Shown: one piece after another, positions 17,121 through 25,099 of the stretch
How the letters are laid out: each line of letters starts with the position of its first letter
Position numbering within the stretch: the stretch's first letter is position 1
Origin: Lachnospiraceae bacterium
Lineage (GTDB): Bacteria > Bacillota > Clostridia > Lachnospirales > Lachnospiraceae
Assembly (NCBI GenBank): GCA_016288005.1
Contig: JAEEXY010000029.1
Span: forward strand, 1-37,401
Reading direction: 5' to 3'
DNA length: 37,401 bases
Notes under the pieces: generated by a model
The model's input: the letters and a program-made list of their open reading frames with translations, nothing else
The model's database searches: none
Told to the model about the DNA's origin: nothing
Made by a program: the position numbers and the translations under genes

Positions 17121-18156
17121 CCACTTCCTTCACAAAACCGCCCAGGCTCCCAGTAAGCAGCATGCCGCGTTCGGGCACTCCGTCGGCAAACAGCCTGTCG
17201 GTCGGCACCGTCCGCTCGATCATCCGCTCCGCAATTTCCGCCATGCCCGAAGCCTTAAGCTGCCTCTTCCACTCGGCGATCACAGCCTCGTCATGCTTTG
17301 TTTTCCCCCGGGTCACATAAATGTCCGTGCAGATTCGGAGCAGCTCCGTCGCGGCAGTCTGGGGTCTTCCGAGGTCGAACACCGCGCACTCATAGCCTGC
17401 GTTCCCGATCAGACGTGCGAGTCTGCAGAGGGCGTCCCTGTCCAGGTTCTCCAGATCGAGCCAGTGCGACGGGCCTTTGATGTAATCCGCGCCTCCGTCC
17501 GCGCGGACATAGTCCGCCAGTTCCGGAGCGCCCTCTGCCCCATGGGTCTCTAAAAAGTAGATCAGCTCTGACAGGTCACGCGCTTCGGGTTCTCTGCTCC
17601 CATTCAATGAAAAAAACGGGTCCATACTCACGAACAGCGTCGCACCTTTCCCGGCCAGATGATCCGCGAGCGCGAGCGAAAGAGTCGAGCACCTGCTGCC
17701 CCCGATCGGCGAGCACACCCCGATCAGCCTGAAACGGCTGGCAGGCTCTGCCGCCGGAACCGCAAAGCCGAGGCACTCCGCTGGGTCCGAAAGCTTCGGA
17801 CGCCTAGGTATCTGCCTTGCCTTATCCTCCGTACCCAGGCATGAAAGAATGTCCTGCATCAGTCTCTCGCTCGACTGATACTTAAAGATGCTGCCGCGCC
17901 CGCCCTCATCCTCGCCGACGGTGCTGTATTCGCTCAGGATACAGATCTTTTTCGGTGCTTCCGGCCGCTCGCCGGGTTCCATCCCCCGGTCGCAAAGCAG
18001 CAGATCGACGCTGTTTTCCCGCTCAAATCTCAGATATGCCTGAACATCCGTAAACGTTACGGGCTTATACAAAAACTCCTCCTTAGAAGACAGGAAAGCG
18101 GCCAGCTCGCGGGCATACGCGGCCTCCCCCGTCAGAATTGCCATAATTTTTTCCAA
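17098..18156 (-). CDS. TadZ/CpaE-like protein with a degenerate P-loop
   Basis: This is the first gene of the Tad operon (352 residues). The N-terminus (about 1-115) has a receiver-like alpha/beta pattern (TFTDVQAYLRFERENSVDLLLCD, KKICILSEYS), and the rest resembles the MinD/ParA-like ATPase part of TadZ/CpaE. The expected Walker A lysines are missing: the loop reads CSPIGGSRCSTLSLALA. ATP hydrolysis is therefore doubtful, although a localisation role for the pilus machine remains likely. The best start is TTG at 18156, 6 nt after AGGAGG; the ATG at 18162 touches the Shine-Dalgarno and the one at 18144 is too far away. Confidence 0.82.
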   Translation of the reverse strand: MEKIMAILTGEAAYARELAAFLSSKEEFLYKPVTFTDVQAYLRFERENSVDLLLCDRGMEPGERPEAPKKICILSEYSTVGEDEGGRGSIFKYQSSERLMQDILSCLGTEDKARQIPRRPKLSDPAECLGFAVPAAEPASRFRLIGVCSPIGGSRCSTLSLALADHLAGKGATLFVSMDPFFSLNGSREPEARDLSELIYFLETHGAEGAPELADYVRADGGADYIKGPSHWLDLENLDRDALCRLARLIGNAGYECAVFDLGRPQTAATELLRICTDIYVTRGKTKHDEAVIAEWKRQLKASGMAEIAERMIERTVPTDRLFADGVPERGMLLTGSLGGFVKEVVDFGYFG

Positions 18157-18204
18157 ACACATCCTCCTATTCAGGTTATTCGATAAAGGAATCAAAAATG
18201 AAAT

Positions 18205-18273
18205 AAAAGAATACGGCAGAACCGATGAATTGATTTAAGAACAAAAAAAGAATACGACGGATCCGATAAATTG
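18205..18273 (-). repeat. Imperfect 28-bp direct repeat in the Tad promoter and leader
   Basis: Two copies (18205-18232 and 18246-18273) match at 24 of 28 positions with a 41-bp period. The upstream copy (18246-18273) contains the -10 box and most of the spacer of the Tad promoter; the other lies in the 5' untranslated region. The core AATACGACG also recurs inverted at 18305-18313 just upstream of the promoter. Repeated cores of this kind usually mark binding sites for a regulator. Confidence 0.75.
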
Positions 18274-18277
18274 TCAA
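18249..18277 (-). promoter_or_regulatory. Sigma-A-type promoter of the Tad pilus operon
   Basis: Read on the minus strand, a perfect TTGACA (18272-18277) and TATTCT (18249-18254) are 17 bp apart. The inferred mRNA would have a leader of about 85 nt before the TTG start of the tadZ-like gene. The promoter is flanked by inverted copies of AATACGACG (18251-18259 and 18305-18313). Confidence 0.82.
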
Positions 18278-18365
18278 TACAATTAAGTGCAATTCAATCA
18301 AATTCGTCGTATTGTATATAATATTTAAAAATAATGTACAAGTTGCACAAAATCAGTTCCGGCAA

Positions 18366-18381
18366 CCGTGCCGCCGCACGG
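18366..18381. other. GC-rich hairpin just after metG
   Basis: A perfect 6-bp stem, CCGTGC/GCACGG, with a 4-nt loop lies 12 nt beyond the metG stop. It lacks a clear U-tract on the minus strand (next bases TTGCCGG), so it is at best a weak terminator; metG transcripts may read into the Tad promoter region. Confidence 0.4.
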
Positions 18382-18392
18382 GACGGCTATTT

Positions 18393-20372
18393 TCAGCAGA
18401 TTTCGCTGCCGCCCGCAAAAGGCTTCTCGGGAACCATGATCGCGAGGTCGCCTTCTTCGTTCTCTGCGCAGAGGATCATGCCTTCGGAAATCAGGCCGGC
18501 CAGAGTCGCAGGCTTAAGGTTAACGACAACCATTACACGCTTTCCGACCATCTGCTCGGGTGTGTAATGCGACTTGATGCCCGAAACGATCTGCTTAATG
18601 TCGCTGCCGATCTTAACCTGGCTGCAGAGAAGCTTTTTCGACTTCGGAACCTCCTCGCATTTGATGATCTCGCCCACGCGGAACTCGAGCTTCGCGAAGT
18701 CATCGTAAGTGATCTCGGGCTTGGTGGGAACATGCAGTTCCTTTTCTTCTACTGCTGTAGAAGAATTGTCCGCTGCAGGCTTTTCTTCTTCCTTCGGAGC
18801 ATCCTTTAACAGGATCGCGTTGAGCTCCTCGATCTCCTTATCCACATCGATGCGGGGGAACAGGATCTCACCCTTATGAACGGTCACATCAAGAGGCAGC
18901 ACATTGAATTTCTGCGCGTTCTCATAGGTCGTATCCGCAGCGGTCGCACCAATCTGCTCCCATACCTTGGGCATGGTCGTGGGCATAAATGACGAGAGCA
19001 GCGTCGATGTGATGCGGATGGTTTCGAGCAGGTTGTACAGTACGGTCGCGAGACGTGCCTTTTTGCTCTCGTCTTTGCCGAGTACCCACGGCGTTGTCTC
19101 ATCGATGTATTTGTTTGCCCTGTCAACAAGCGTGAAAATGGTCTCGAGTGCCTGCTTTATTTGGGTATTGTCGATAAACTCATCCACCTTCGGGCAGATT
19201 GAGAGCGCAAGATCGATCAGTTCCTTATCGACCGGAGCCTCTTCTCTCTCCTTCGGCAGAGTGCCGCCAAAGTACTTATCCGCCATCGCAACGGTACGTG
19301 AAACCAGATTGCCGAAACCGTTTGCGAGGTCGGAATTGATGCGGTTGATCAGGATCTCGTTCGAGAAATCCGAATCCGCGCCGAGCGCCATCTCTCTGAG
19401 GATATGATAGCGGATGGCATCGCAGCCGTAGCGCTCACCGAGGATGAACGGATCTACGACATTGCCCTTCGACTTGGACATCTTGTCACCGTTAAAGGTG
19501 ATCCAGCCGTGCACCGCGAGATGCTGCGGCAGCGGCTCTTCGAGCGCCATCAGCATAGCGGGCCAGATGAGAGCATGGAATCTCATGATATCCTTTGCGA
19601 CCATGTGCACATCCGCGGGCCAGAAGGTTTTGTAATCGTCATACCTCTCATTGTCGAATCCGAGCGCGGTGATATAGTTGGAGAGCGCGTCTATCCATAC
19701 ATACACAACATGTTTGGTATCAAATGAAACAGGAACTCCCCATGTAAATGAAGTACGCGAAACGCACAGATCCTCAAGTCCCGGTTTGATAAAGTTATTT
19801 ACAAGCTCGATCGCTCTGGTCTTGGGTCTTAAATAATCGGTATTTAAGAGAAGATCTTCAAGGCGGTCAGCAAACAGGGACATTTTGAAGAAATATGCCT
19901 CCTCCTCGGCATCGATAACGGGTCTGCCGCAGTCAGGGCATTTGCCGTTCTTAAGCTGCGAAGGGGTCCAGAAGCTCTCGCAGGGAGTGCAGTATTTTCC
20001 GACATATTTGCCCTTGTAGATATAGCCCTTGTCGTAAAGTGTCTTAAATATCTTCTGAACGCTCTCTACGTGATAATCGTCTGTTGTGCGGATATATCTG
20101 TCGTAGCTGATGTTCATGTAGCTCCAGAGCTTTTTGAATATCTCAACGATATTGTCAACATACTGCTTGGGCGTAATGCCTGCTTCCTTCGCCTTCTGCT
20201 CGATCTTGAGGCCGTGCTCGTCGGTACCGGTCAGGAACATTACATTATGTCCCTGCATTCTCTTATAACGCGCGATCGAATCGCATGCCACCGTCGTATA
20301 ACAGTGTCCGATGTGCGGATTCCCCGAAGGATAGTATATCGGGGTAGTGATGTAAAAGGGTTTCTTCTCCAT
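18393..20372 (-). CDS. metG: Methionyl-tRNA synthetase
   Basis: The 659-residue class I synthetase charges tRNA-Met. It has the HIGH motif as PHIGH (19-23), a Cys cluster in the connective domain (CTPCESFWTPSQ...CPDC), the KMSKS loop (DKMSKSKGN, near 296-300), an anticodon-binding helical domain and a C-terminal OB-fold tRNA-binding domain (about 555-659). The start has AGGAGG 8 nt upstream of ATG. It is preceded by a T-box leader that fits control by uncharged tRNA-Met. Confidence 0.98.
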   Translation of the reverse strand: MEKKPFYITTPIYYPSGNPHIGHCYTTVACDSIARYKRMQGHNVMFLTGTDEHGLKIEQKAKEAGITPKQYVDNIVEIFKKLWSYMNISYDRYIRTTDDYHVESVQKIFKTLYDKGYIYKGKYVGKYCTPCESFWTPSQLKNGKCPDCGRPVIDAEEEAYFFKMSLFADRLEDLLLNTDYLRPKTRAIELVNNFIKPGLEDLCVSRTSFTWGVPVSFDTKHVVYVWIDALSNYITALGFDNERYDDYKTFWPADVHMVAKDIMRFHALIWPAMLMALEEPLPQHLAVHGWITFNGDKMSKSKGNVVDPFILGERYGCDAIRYHILREMALGADSDFSNEILINRINSDLANGFGNLVSRTVAMADKYFGGTLPKEREEAPVDKELIDLALSICPKVDEFIDNTQIKQALETIFTLVDRANKYIDETTPWVLGKDESKKARLATVLYNLLETIRITSTLLSSFMPTTMPKVWEQIGATAADTTYENAQKFNVLPLDVTVHKGEILFPRIDVDKEIEELNAILLKDAPKEEEKPAADNSSTAVEEKELHVPTKPEITYDDFAKLEFRVGEIIKCEEVPKSKKLLCSQVKIGSDIKQIVSGIKSHYTPEQMVGKRVMVVVNLKPATLAGLISEGMILCAENEEGDLAIMVPEKPFAGGSEIC

Positions 20373-20387
20373 TTTCTGCTCCTCCTG

Positions 20388-20660
20388 AAAAAAATAGCTC
20401 CCGTCTTATTAAAGACGAGAGCATAAACTCACGTGGTTCCACTTTAATTCAGCCGTACCTCACGATACGACCCTTTGCGGCTGTCAATCAACAGTCTGTC
20501 CTGTAACGGGGACACCCGTCGGATACTAAGGCTGCGCGTTCGTACCCGCGGCTCCGGGACCATCTTCAAACGTTTCGGCTCCGCCCGCTCTCAGCAAAAT
20601 ACGGGCTCTCTGTGGGAGTTTCCGCGATCTACTCTTCCCTTCATCGCTTTTAACTGCGGT
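20388..20660 (-). promoter_or_regulatory. T-box leader of metG, with terminator
   Basis: The minus-strand RNA contains the T-box core GTGGAACCACGTGAG (about 20428-20442). This is followed by a terminator hairpin with arms GCTCTCGTCTT and AAGACGGGAGC (20397-20422) and seven U. Upstream stem-I features include AGAGAG, a long GC-rich stem and an ATG triplet in TGAAGATGGTCC (20561-20563), a good candidate for the Met specifier. Uncharged tRNA-Met would stabilise the antiterminator and allow metG transcription. This explains the gene-free stretch 20373-20681. Confidence 0.93.
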
Positions 20661-20662
20661 AA

Positions 20663-20692
20663 AGTATATCATGCGGAGCGCTTATTTGTCAA
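20663..20692 (-). promoter_or_regulatory. Promoter of the T-box/metG unit
   Basis: On the minus strand a perfect TTGACA (20687-20692) and TATACT (20663-20668) are 18 bp apart. The -35 box lies inside the last codons of the DUF4097 gene (TTTGACAAATAA). Confidence 0.8.
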
Positions 20693-21725
20693 ATGATATT
20701 CTGATGCCGCCGCTGGTGGTGCTTACGTCGAGGGTCTTTTCGCCGTCCCTGCTCGCCGCCAGATTGCACGAACCTGAGGTGGTTGAGGTGATGACCGAGT
20801 AATCCGACTCTTTTCCGTTGATATTGCCGTTGATGCTGCCGCTGCGGCTCATGAACTTAAGCGCGTCGCCCGCAACATCGTCGAGTCTGATGCCGCCCGA
20901 AGTGTTCTCCGCCTCAATGCTCTTTGAGGATACGTTTGTGAGCTTGATCGAACCCGAAGTGTTCCTTGCAAAAAGCTCATCGCAGGCGATCTTCGTTAAG
21001 CCCATCCCGCCCGAACTGTTCTGCGCGCTGATATTGCCGCAGCTCACATCCGTAGCCCTGATATATCCGGAAGTGTTCTTTAAGAAAACCTCTCCGCCGG
21101 CCGCCAGCCGCTCAACCGTGATATAGCCGGAAGTATTCTCTATTTCTGCCCTGCCCGCGCACTCCGTGTCGTTGAGCTTGATCGAGCCGGACGTAGCCTT
21201 CATGGTAAGATTGTCCGCCTTGAGATTCTCAGCAACCACATAGCCCGAGTTTGCCTTGAGGGTCATATCCTTACCGGTTGTGACTCCGGTCGCCATTACC
21301 CTGCCGCTGGTAGCTGTTGCCGTGATCGGTCCGTTATAATCTTCGGGCAGTGTAACGACAGTGGAAGTGTCCTCAAAATTCATGCTGAAGAATACGACCT
21401 TCACCGAGTGCTTGTCTTCTCTCTTAAAGGTCAGCTTACCGTCCTTTTCGGTAATGACGATCTCATCCTTCTCGCCCTCTCTGTACCAGTACTCGATAAC
21501 GGGCTTGTCCACGCTTCCGATCCTGATCTCGATGTTTTCGGAACGCTCTCCGATCTCGATCTCATCGATCTTTCCGCTGCATCTGTATTCATCCTTTTCA
21601 TATCTGGACGCGGCATTTCTGCCGTTGAATTTGGTAAAATCACCTCTGACAAGCAGGAATCCGAGGCCGATCAGCAGCAGTCCCGCTATTAATCCGAGAA
21701 TCGCAACAATTATACTTTTATTCAT
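20682..21725 (-). CDS. DUF4097 family beta-solenoid membrane-anchored protein
   Basis: The 347-residue protein has an N-terminal transmembrane helix (about 5-27), a short beta-rich region and then about ten repeats of roughly 20 residues with the recurring core TSG-x-I (ENTSGYITVERL, KNTSGYIRATDV, ARNTSGSIKLTNV, AENTSGGIRLDDV). This is the DUF4097/adhesin-like right-handed beta-helix pattern. It is the last gene of the padR-DUF1700-DUF4097 unit, a common trio in Firmicutes. GGGGG lies 7 nt before the ATG. The function is unknown; an envelope-stress sensor or effector is a reasonable guess. Confidence 0.88.
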   Translation of the reverse strand: MNKSIIVAILGLIAGLLLIGLGFLLVRGDFTKFNGRNAASRYEKDEYRCSGKIDEIEIGERSENIEIRIGSVDKPVIEYWYREGEKDEIVITEKDGKLTFKREDKHSVKVVFFSMNFEDTSTVVTLPEDYNGPITATATSGRVMATGVTTGKDMTLKANSGYVVAENLKADNLTMKATSGSIKLNDTECAGRAEIENTSGYITVERLAAGGEVFLKNTSGYIRATDVSCGNISAQNSSGGMGLTKIACDELFARNTSGSIKLTNVSSKSIEAENTSGGIRLDDVAGDALKFMSRSGSINGNINGKESDYSVITSTTSGSCNLAASRDGEKTLDVSTTSGGIRISFDK

Positions 21726-21737
21726 GATGTCCCCCTT

Positions 21738-22343
21738 TTATACGAACTTACGCTTGATAGATCTGACAATGTCGGCAAAGAACCTGCCGGCGGCCTTGCT
21801 GAAGCTGATCATGGGTCTCCACAGGAGTACGACTATACTGGTGAGCGCCAAAGCCCCGCCGAGCGCGACTAAGAGCGACGGACCGCTTATCCACCCGAAG
21901 GGGAATGTGATCGCTGCCGCAAGGCACGCAGCCGCCGAAAGCGCAAGACTGGCCATAACGATGAAAACGGTTCCGACCAGGATCCAGAAAACCAGGAACA
22001 GTACAAACCCGATTATCGCAACGGAGAGCAGCACCGGGAACCATACCGGGAATCCCAGTACCACAAGCGTGATCCAGAGAGCTCCGTGACCCTTCTTTTC
22101 CGCCTTGTCCTTACTCTTTTTAACCCGATCCCTTACTATGGTGGACATGGGCCTGTCGACCAGTGCCTCACGAACGATATCCTCTATGCTTCCCAGCGAA
22201 GCAACGGCCTCTTCCTCGCTCATGCCGTCTTCCATGCGGTCGCAGATCATCTCGTCATAATACTCGGTCATATTATCCGCGCCGCTGATATACTGTCTTT
22301 CAAGCTCCGCTCTCAGTGCCGAAAGAAATTCCGCTTTGTTCAT
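21738..22343 (-). CDS. DUF1700 (HAAS domain) membrane protein
   Basis: The 201-residue protein has an N-terminal HAAS helical domain (1-75: MNKAEFLSALRAEL, YYDEMICDRMEDGMSEEEAVASLG) and three to four transmembrane helices (about 95-185). HAAS proteins typically follow a PadR gene and are thought to pass its signal to the membrane. The start is inside the 3' end of padR (44-nt overlap), with GAGGAG 7-8 nt upstream of ATG, so the overlap looks genuine. Confidence 0.9.
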   Translation of the reverse strand: MNKAEFLSALRAELERQYISGADNMTEYYDEMICDRMEDGMSEEEAVASLGSIEDIVREALVDRPMSTIVRDRVKKSKDKAEKKGHGALWITLVVLGFPVWFPVLLSVAIIGFVLFLVFWILVGTVFIVMASLALSAAACLAAAITFPFGWISGPSLLVALGGALALTSIVVLLWRPMISFSKAAGRFFADIVRSIKRKFV

Positions 22344-22659
22344 GACTTTCTCCTCTCTCCGTAACGATAAACTGATAAACCTTAACTATCTCTTCCCACT
22401 CATTAAGTAATTCCGTAATGCGGTCACGTCCCGCAGGAGTGATCCTGTAATATTTCCGGAGCCTTCCGTTATGTTCCTGCGTGAAGACTTCCAGCATGGC
22501 AGTCTGTTCAAGCCTCTTCAGTATCGGATAAAGCGTGGACTCGGTTATCGTGATAAACTGACTGATATCCTTGACCAGTTGGTATCCGTAGGATTCGCCC
22601 TTCTCGAGAACTGCCAGCACACATGCGTCAAGTATGCCGCGTCTGAATTGAGAATCCAT
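22300..22659 (-). CDS. PadR family transcriptional regulator
   Basis: The 119-residue protein is a short PadR winged-helix repressor: an N-terminal helix (MDSQFRRGILDACVLAVLEKGESYGYQLV), the recognition helix segment ITESTLYPILKRLEQ and the wing with LRKYYRITPAGRDRI. It ends with a single C-terminal dimerisation helix. AGGAGG lies 6-7 nt before the ATG. It probably represses its own operon through the palindrome at 22727-22783. The C-terminal residues are encoded in the region that also starts DUF1700. Confidence 0.92.
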   Translation of the reverse strand: MDSQFRRGILDACVLAVLEKGESYGYQLVKDISQFITITESTLYPILKRLEQTAMLEVFTQEHNGRLRKYYRITPAGRDRITELLNEWEEIVKVYQFIVTERGESHEQSGISFGTESGA

Positions 22660-22726
22660 TCGATTCCTCCTTTTGTATATTTTAAAACAACTTAATCCTG
22701 TTTAGGGTACATACTTCGCGACGTGT

Positions 22727-22783
22727 AATACCCCTCAACACGTCATACTATACAACGCATAGTATAATGTGTCAAGGGGTATT
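22727..22783 (-). promoter_or_regulatory. padR operon promoter inside a 57-bp nested palindrome
   Basis: The promoter is TTGACA (22770-22775), 17 bp, TATAGT (22747-22752). It sits inside dyad symmetry centred on 22755: inner perfect arms ATACTAT/ATAGTAT (22745-22751 and 22759-22765) and outer arms AATACCCCTCAACA/TGTCAAGGGGTATT (22727-22740 and 22770-22783). Over the two 28-bp half sites, 22 positions match. Placement over both promoter boxes fits an autorepressed PadR operator. Confidence 0.85.
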
Positions 22784-22850
22784 TTTAAAAATTTTCTTTT
22801 TTCGATCAGACTGACTCCTGCCCGATCTGAATAGTCATCTCACGCGAAAA

Positions 22851-22882
22851 CCCGCCGCCGATCACTTAAGACCGGCGGCGGG
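22851..22882 (-). terminator. Terminator after the HAD hydrolase
   Basis: A 10-bp GC-rich stem, CCCGCCGCCG with CGGCGGCGGG, has a loop of about 11 nt. It is followed on the minus strand by TTTTCGCG. It lies 19 nt downstream of the HAD gene stop. Confidence 0.75.
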
Positions 22883-22900
22883 TCTTGCATCAATGCAGTC

Positions 22901-23743
22901 TCAAATCAGCCCGAAATGACGCATCGCGTTCATTAACCCGTCATCATGTATATCCGTTGTTATCCAGTCCGCGGCCTGTTTCGCTGGCTCGGTCGCATTG
23001 CCCATCGCGATCGCCGTACCCGCCGCCTCGAACATCTCGAGATCGTTGACGCTGTCTCCGACCGCGATCGTATCCTCGGGAGCGATCCCGAGTCTTTCGC
23101 AGATCTTCTTCAGCCCGACGCCTTTTGAAAGTCCCTTCGGCACCGCCTCTATGACTCCGATTATCTCGAGCGGCTTGCCCTTGTGCGCGGCCTCCTGCAG
23201 CACATCGGGCGTCACGCCGTGTTCGATGAAATTATAATAGTCGCCAAGCTCCGCCCTGATGCTGCGGTAATCGGTCTGCCCGAGTATGTCCGCCGAGAAT
23301 TTGTTGATCTCGATCCCGTCGTCGTAGCCCTTAAAGACTATCGCGTCGTCCTTTAACAGTTCGAAAAGGTTCGCGACATAGTCGTCCCTGTCGAACCCCC
23401 AGTCCGATACCCAGTGCTTTACGGGTCCCTCGAGTACGAAGGGCATCCTGCATCTGTCGAGGACTTCGACGGTTTTCTTAACCTGCTCATGCTCGATGAG
23501 ACGGTTGTATATTATCTCGCCCTCATGCTCGATATAGGCTCCGCAGGCCGCGATCATCCCGTCAAAACCGATGTCGAGAAGCCACGGCGCCCTGATGTTT
23601 CCCTTTGCCCTGCCGCTGCAGATATACGCCATGTGTCCATTTTCACGCATACGGCGTATCGCTTCGCGCGCGGAATCGGGGACAACTCTCTGCCAGTCCC
23701 ATATCGTGCCGTCTATATCAAAGAATACCAGTTTCTTTTCCAT
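22901..23743 (-). CDS. Cof-type HAD superfamily hydrolase
   Basis: The 280-residue phosphatase has HAD motif I FFDIDGTI (nucleophile in DID), motif II CSGR, a C2-type cap and motif III/IV (KGVGLKKICERLGI, then VGDSVNDLEMFEAAG). Cof-type enzymes dephosphorylate sugar phosphates, nucleotides or cofactors; the substrate cannot be read from sequence. Its start is 10 nt after the M18 peptidase stop, so it is the last gene of the glycosyltransferase-M18-HAD unit. Confidence 0.92.
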   Translation of the reverse strand: MEKKLVFFDIDGTIWDWQRVVPDSAREAIRRMRENGHMAYICSGRAKGNIRAPWLLDIGFDGMIAACGAYIEHEGEIIYNRLIEHEQVKKTVEVLDRCRMPFVLEGPVKHWVSDWGFDRDDYVANLFELLKDDAIVFKGYDDGIEINKFSADILGQTDYRSIRAELGDYYNFIEHGVTPDVLQEAAHKGKPLEIIGVIEAVPKGLSKGVGLKKICERLGIAPEDTIAVGDSVNDLEMFEAAGTAIAMGNATEPAKQAADWITTDIHDDGLMNAMRHFGLI

Positions 23744-23753
23744 AAGATCCTTA

Positions 23754-25031
23754 TCATTCCATAAATACGCGTATCAGTTTTTCCAGCTCGTCCTGATCGG
23801 CCGCTCCCATAAGCTCCCTCGCGGAATGCATCGCGAGGATCGGAACTCCGATATCTACCGTATACATCGGCAGCCACGACGAGATGATCGGGCCGAGTGT
23901 CCCGCCTCCGGGCATATCCGAATGGTTGACGAACTTTTTATATTTTATCTTGTTTTTGTCGCAAAGCTGCTGCAGCGAAGCCACGGCTACGGCGTCGTAG
24001 GAATAGCGCTGGTTCGCGCTGAGCTTAAAGGTGACGCCTTCTCCCATCAGCATGCAGTTATGCCTGTCGAACTTCTCGGTCTTGGCGGGATGGAGCGCAT
24101 GAGCCACATCGACCGAGAGCAGGAAGCCCTTCTGTATATCGTTCTCGAGCTCTGTTTCGCTCTTTCCGAACGCAGTGTAGATGCGCTTCAGTATGCCGTT
24201 GAGCAGCGCCGAGTCCGCGCCCTGCTTGGTACCCGAACCGATCTCCTCGTTGTCAAAGAGAGCAATGAGGTTAACGCCTGCCGCCTTCGTTTCGTTTCCG
24301 ATCCCCTCGACCAGGGCAAAGCACGAAGTGATGTTGTCCAGTCTCGGGCACGAGAGCATATCCGCGTTCATTCCGACAAAAACGGGCGCCTCGGGATTAT
24401 ATACGATCAGGTCGAAATCAAGGATATCCGATGCCTTCTCGCCGATCTCCTTTGCCAGCATTTCGACAAAGTAATTGTCCTTATCGAGGTCTTCGCTCAT
24501 CATCCCGAGCAGGGGGAGCATATCATTCTGCTTTGTGAGCTCCACGCCCTTATTGACCTCACGGTTGTAGTGGATCGCCAGATTCGGGATCGTGACTACC
24601 GGTCTTTCGAAATCAACCAGCACCTCGCGGGGCTCGTAGACCTTTTTGCTCTTTAATAGCACGCGGCCGGCCAGCGAGAGCGGACGGTCCATCCACGTAT
24701 TCAGTATCGGGCCGCCGTAAACCTCGGTGTTCAGGCGCATGTAGCCCGCGCTTTCCTGCTCAGCCTTAGGCTTTAAATGCAGGCAGGGAAAATCCGTGTG
24801 CGCTGCCGCGATGTGCAGTCCGCGTGATGTCCTGCCCGCAGGCAGCGTAAACGCGAATATGGCTGTCTTAAACGGGATAACGTAGTATTTGCCGCCTTTT
24901 GCGAGCTTCCAGTCTTCTCCGGCCTCCAGCCTCTTAAAGCCCTTTTTCTCAAGTATCTTTCGCGACTCCTCGACCGTATGATATGGGGAAACCGCCTTTT
25001 TAATGAATTCCGCCAGTTTTTTTGCCGACAT
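23754..25031 (-). CDS. M18 family aminopeptidase
   Basis: The 425-residue protein matches M18 aminopeptidases. It has an N-terminal segment with SPYHTVEESRKILEKKGF, the first zinc-ligand region HIAAAHTDFPCLHLKP, the bridging Asp in RLDNITSCFALVE, the Glu pair in ALFDNEEIGSG and a C-terminal His region (FVNHSDMPGGGTLGP). M18 enzymes are large cytosolic oligomers that remove N-terminal residues from peptides. GGAGG is 5 nt from the ATG. It is 68 nt downstream of the glycosyltransferase and 10 nt upstream of the HAD gene. Confidence 0.95.
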   Translation of the reverse strand: MSAKKLAEFIKKAVSPYHTVEESRKILEKKGFKRLEAGEDWKLAKGGKYYVIPFKTAIFAFTLPAGRTSRGLHIAAAHTDFPCLHLKPKAEQESAGYMRLNTEVYGGPILNTWMDRPLSLAGRVLLKSKKVYEPREVLVDFERPVVTIPNLAIHYNREVNKGVELTKQNDMLPLLGMMSEDLDKDNYFVEMLAKEIGEKASDILDFDLIVYNPEAPVFVGMNADMLSCPRLDNITSCFALVEGIGNETKAAGVNLIALFDNEEIGSGTKQGADSALLNGILKRIYTAFGKSETELENDIQKGFLLSVDVAHALHPAKTEKFDRHNCMLMGEGVTFKLSANQRYSYDAVAVASLQQLCDKNKIKYKKFVNHSDMPGGGTLGPIISSWLPMYTVDIGVPILAMHSARELMGAADQDELEKLIRVFME

Positions 25032-25099
25032 ATATCCTCCATCTCTTCCCTGCGCTAACGTCCCTGCCTTTTAGCCGGACGATCGCCGCACGGGCATTT

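Noticed and set aside
20780-21300. Recurring similar segments, considered as DNA repeats
   Set aside because: They are coding repeats for the TSG-x-I beta-solenoid of the DUF4097 protein, diverged at DNA level and in one reading frame.
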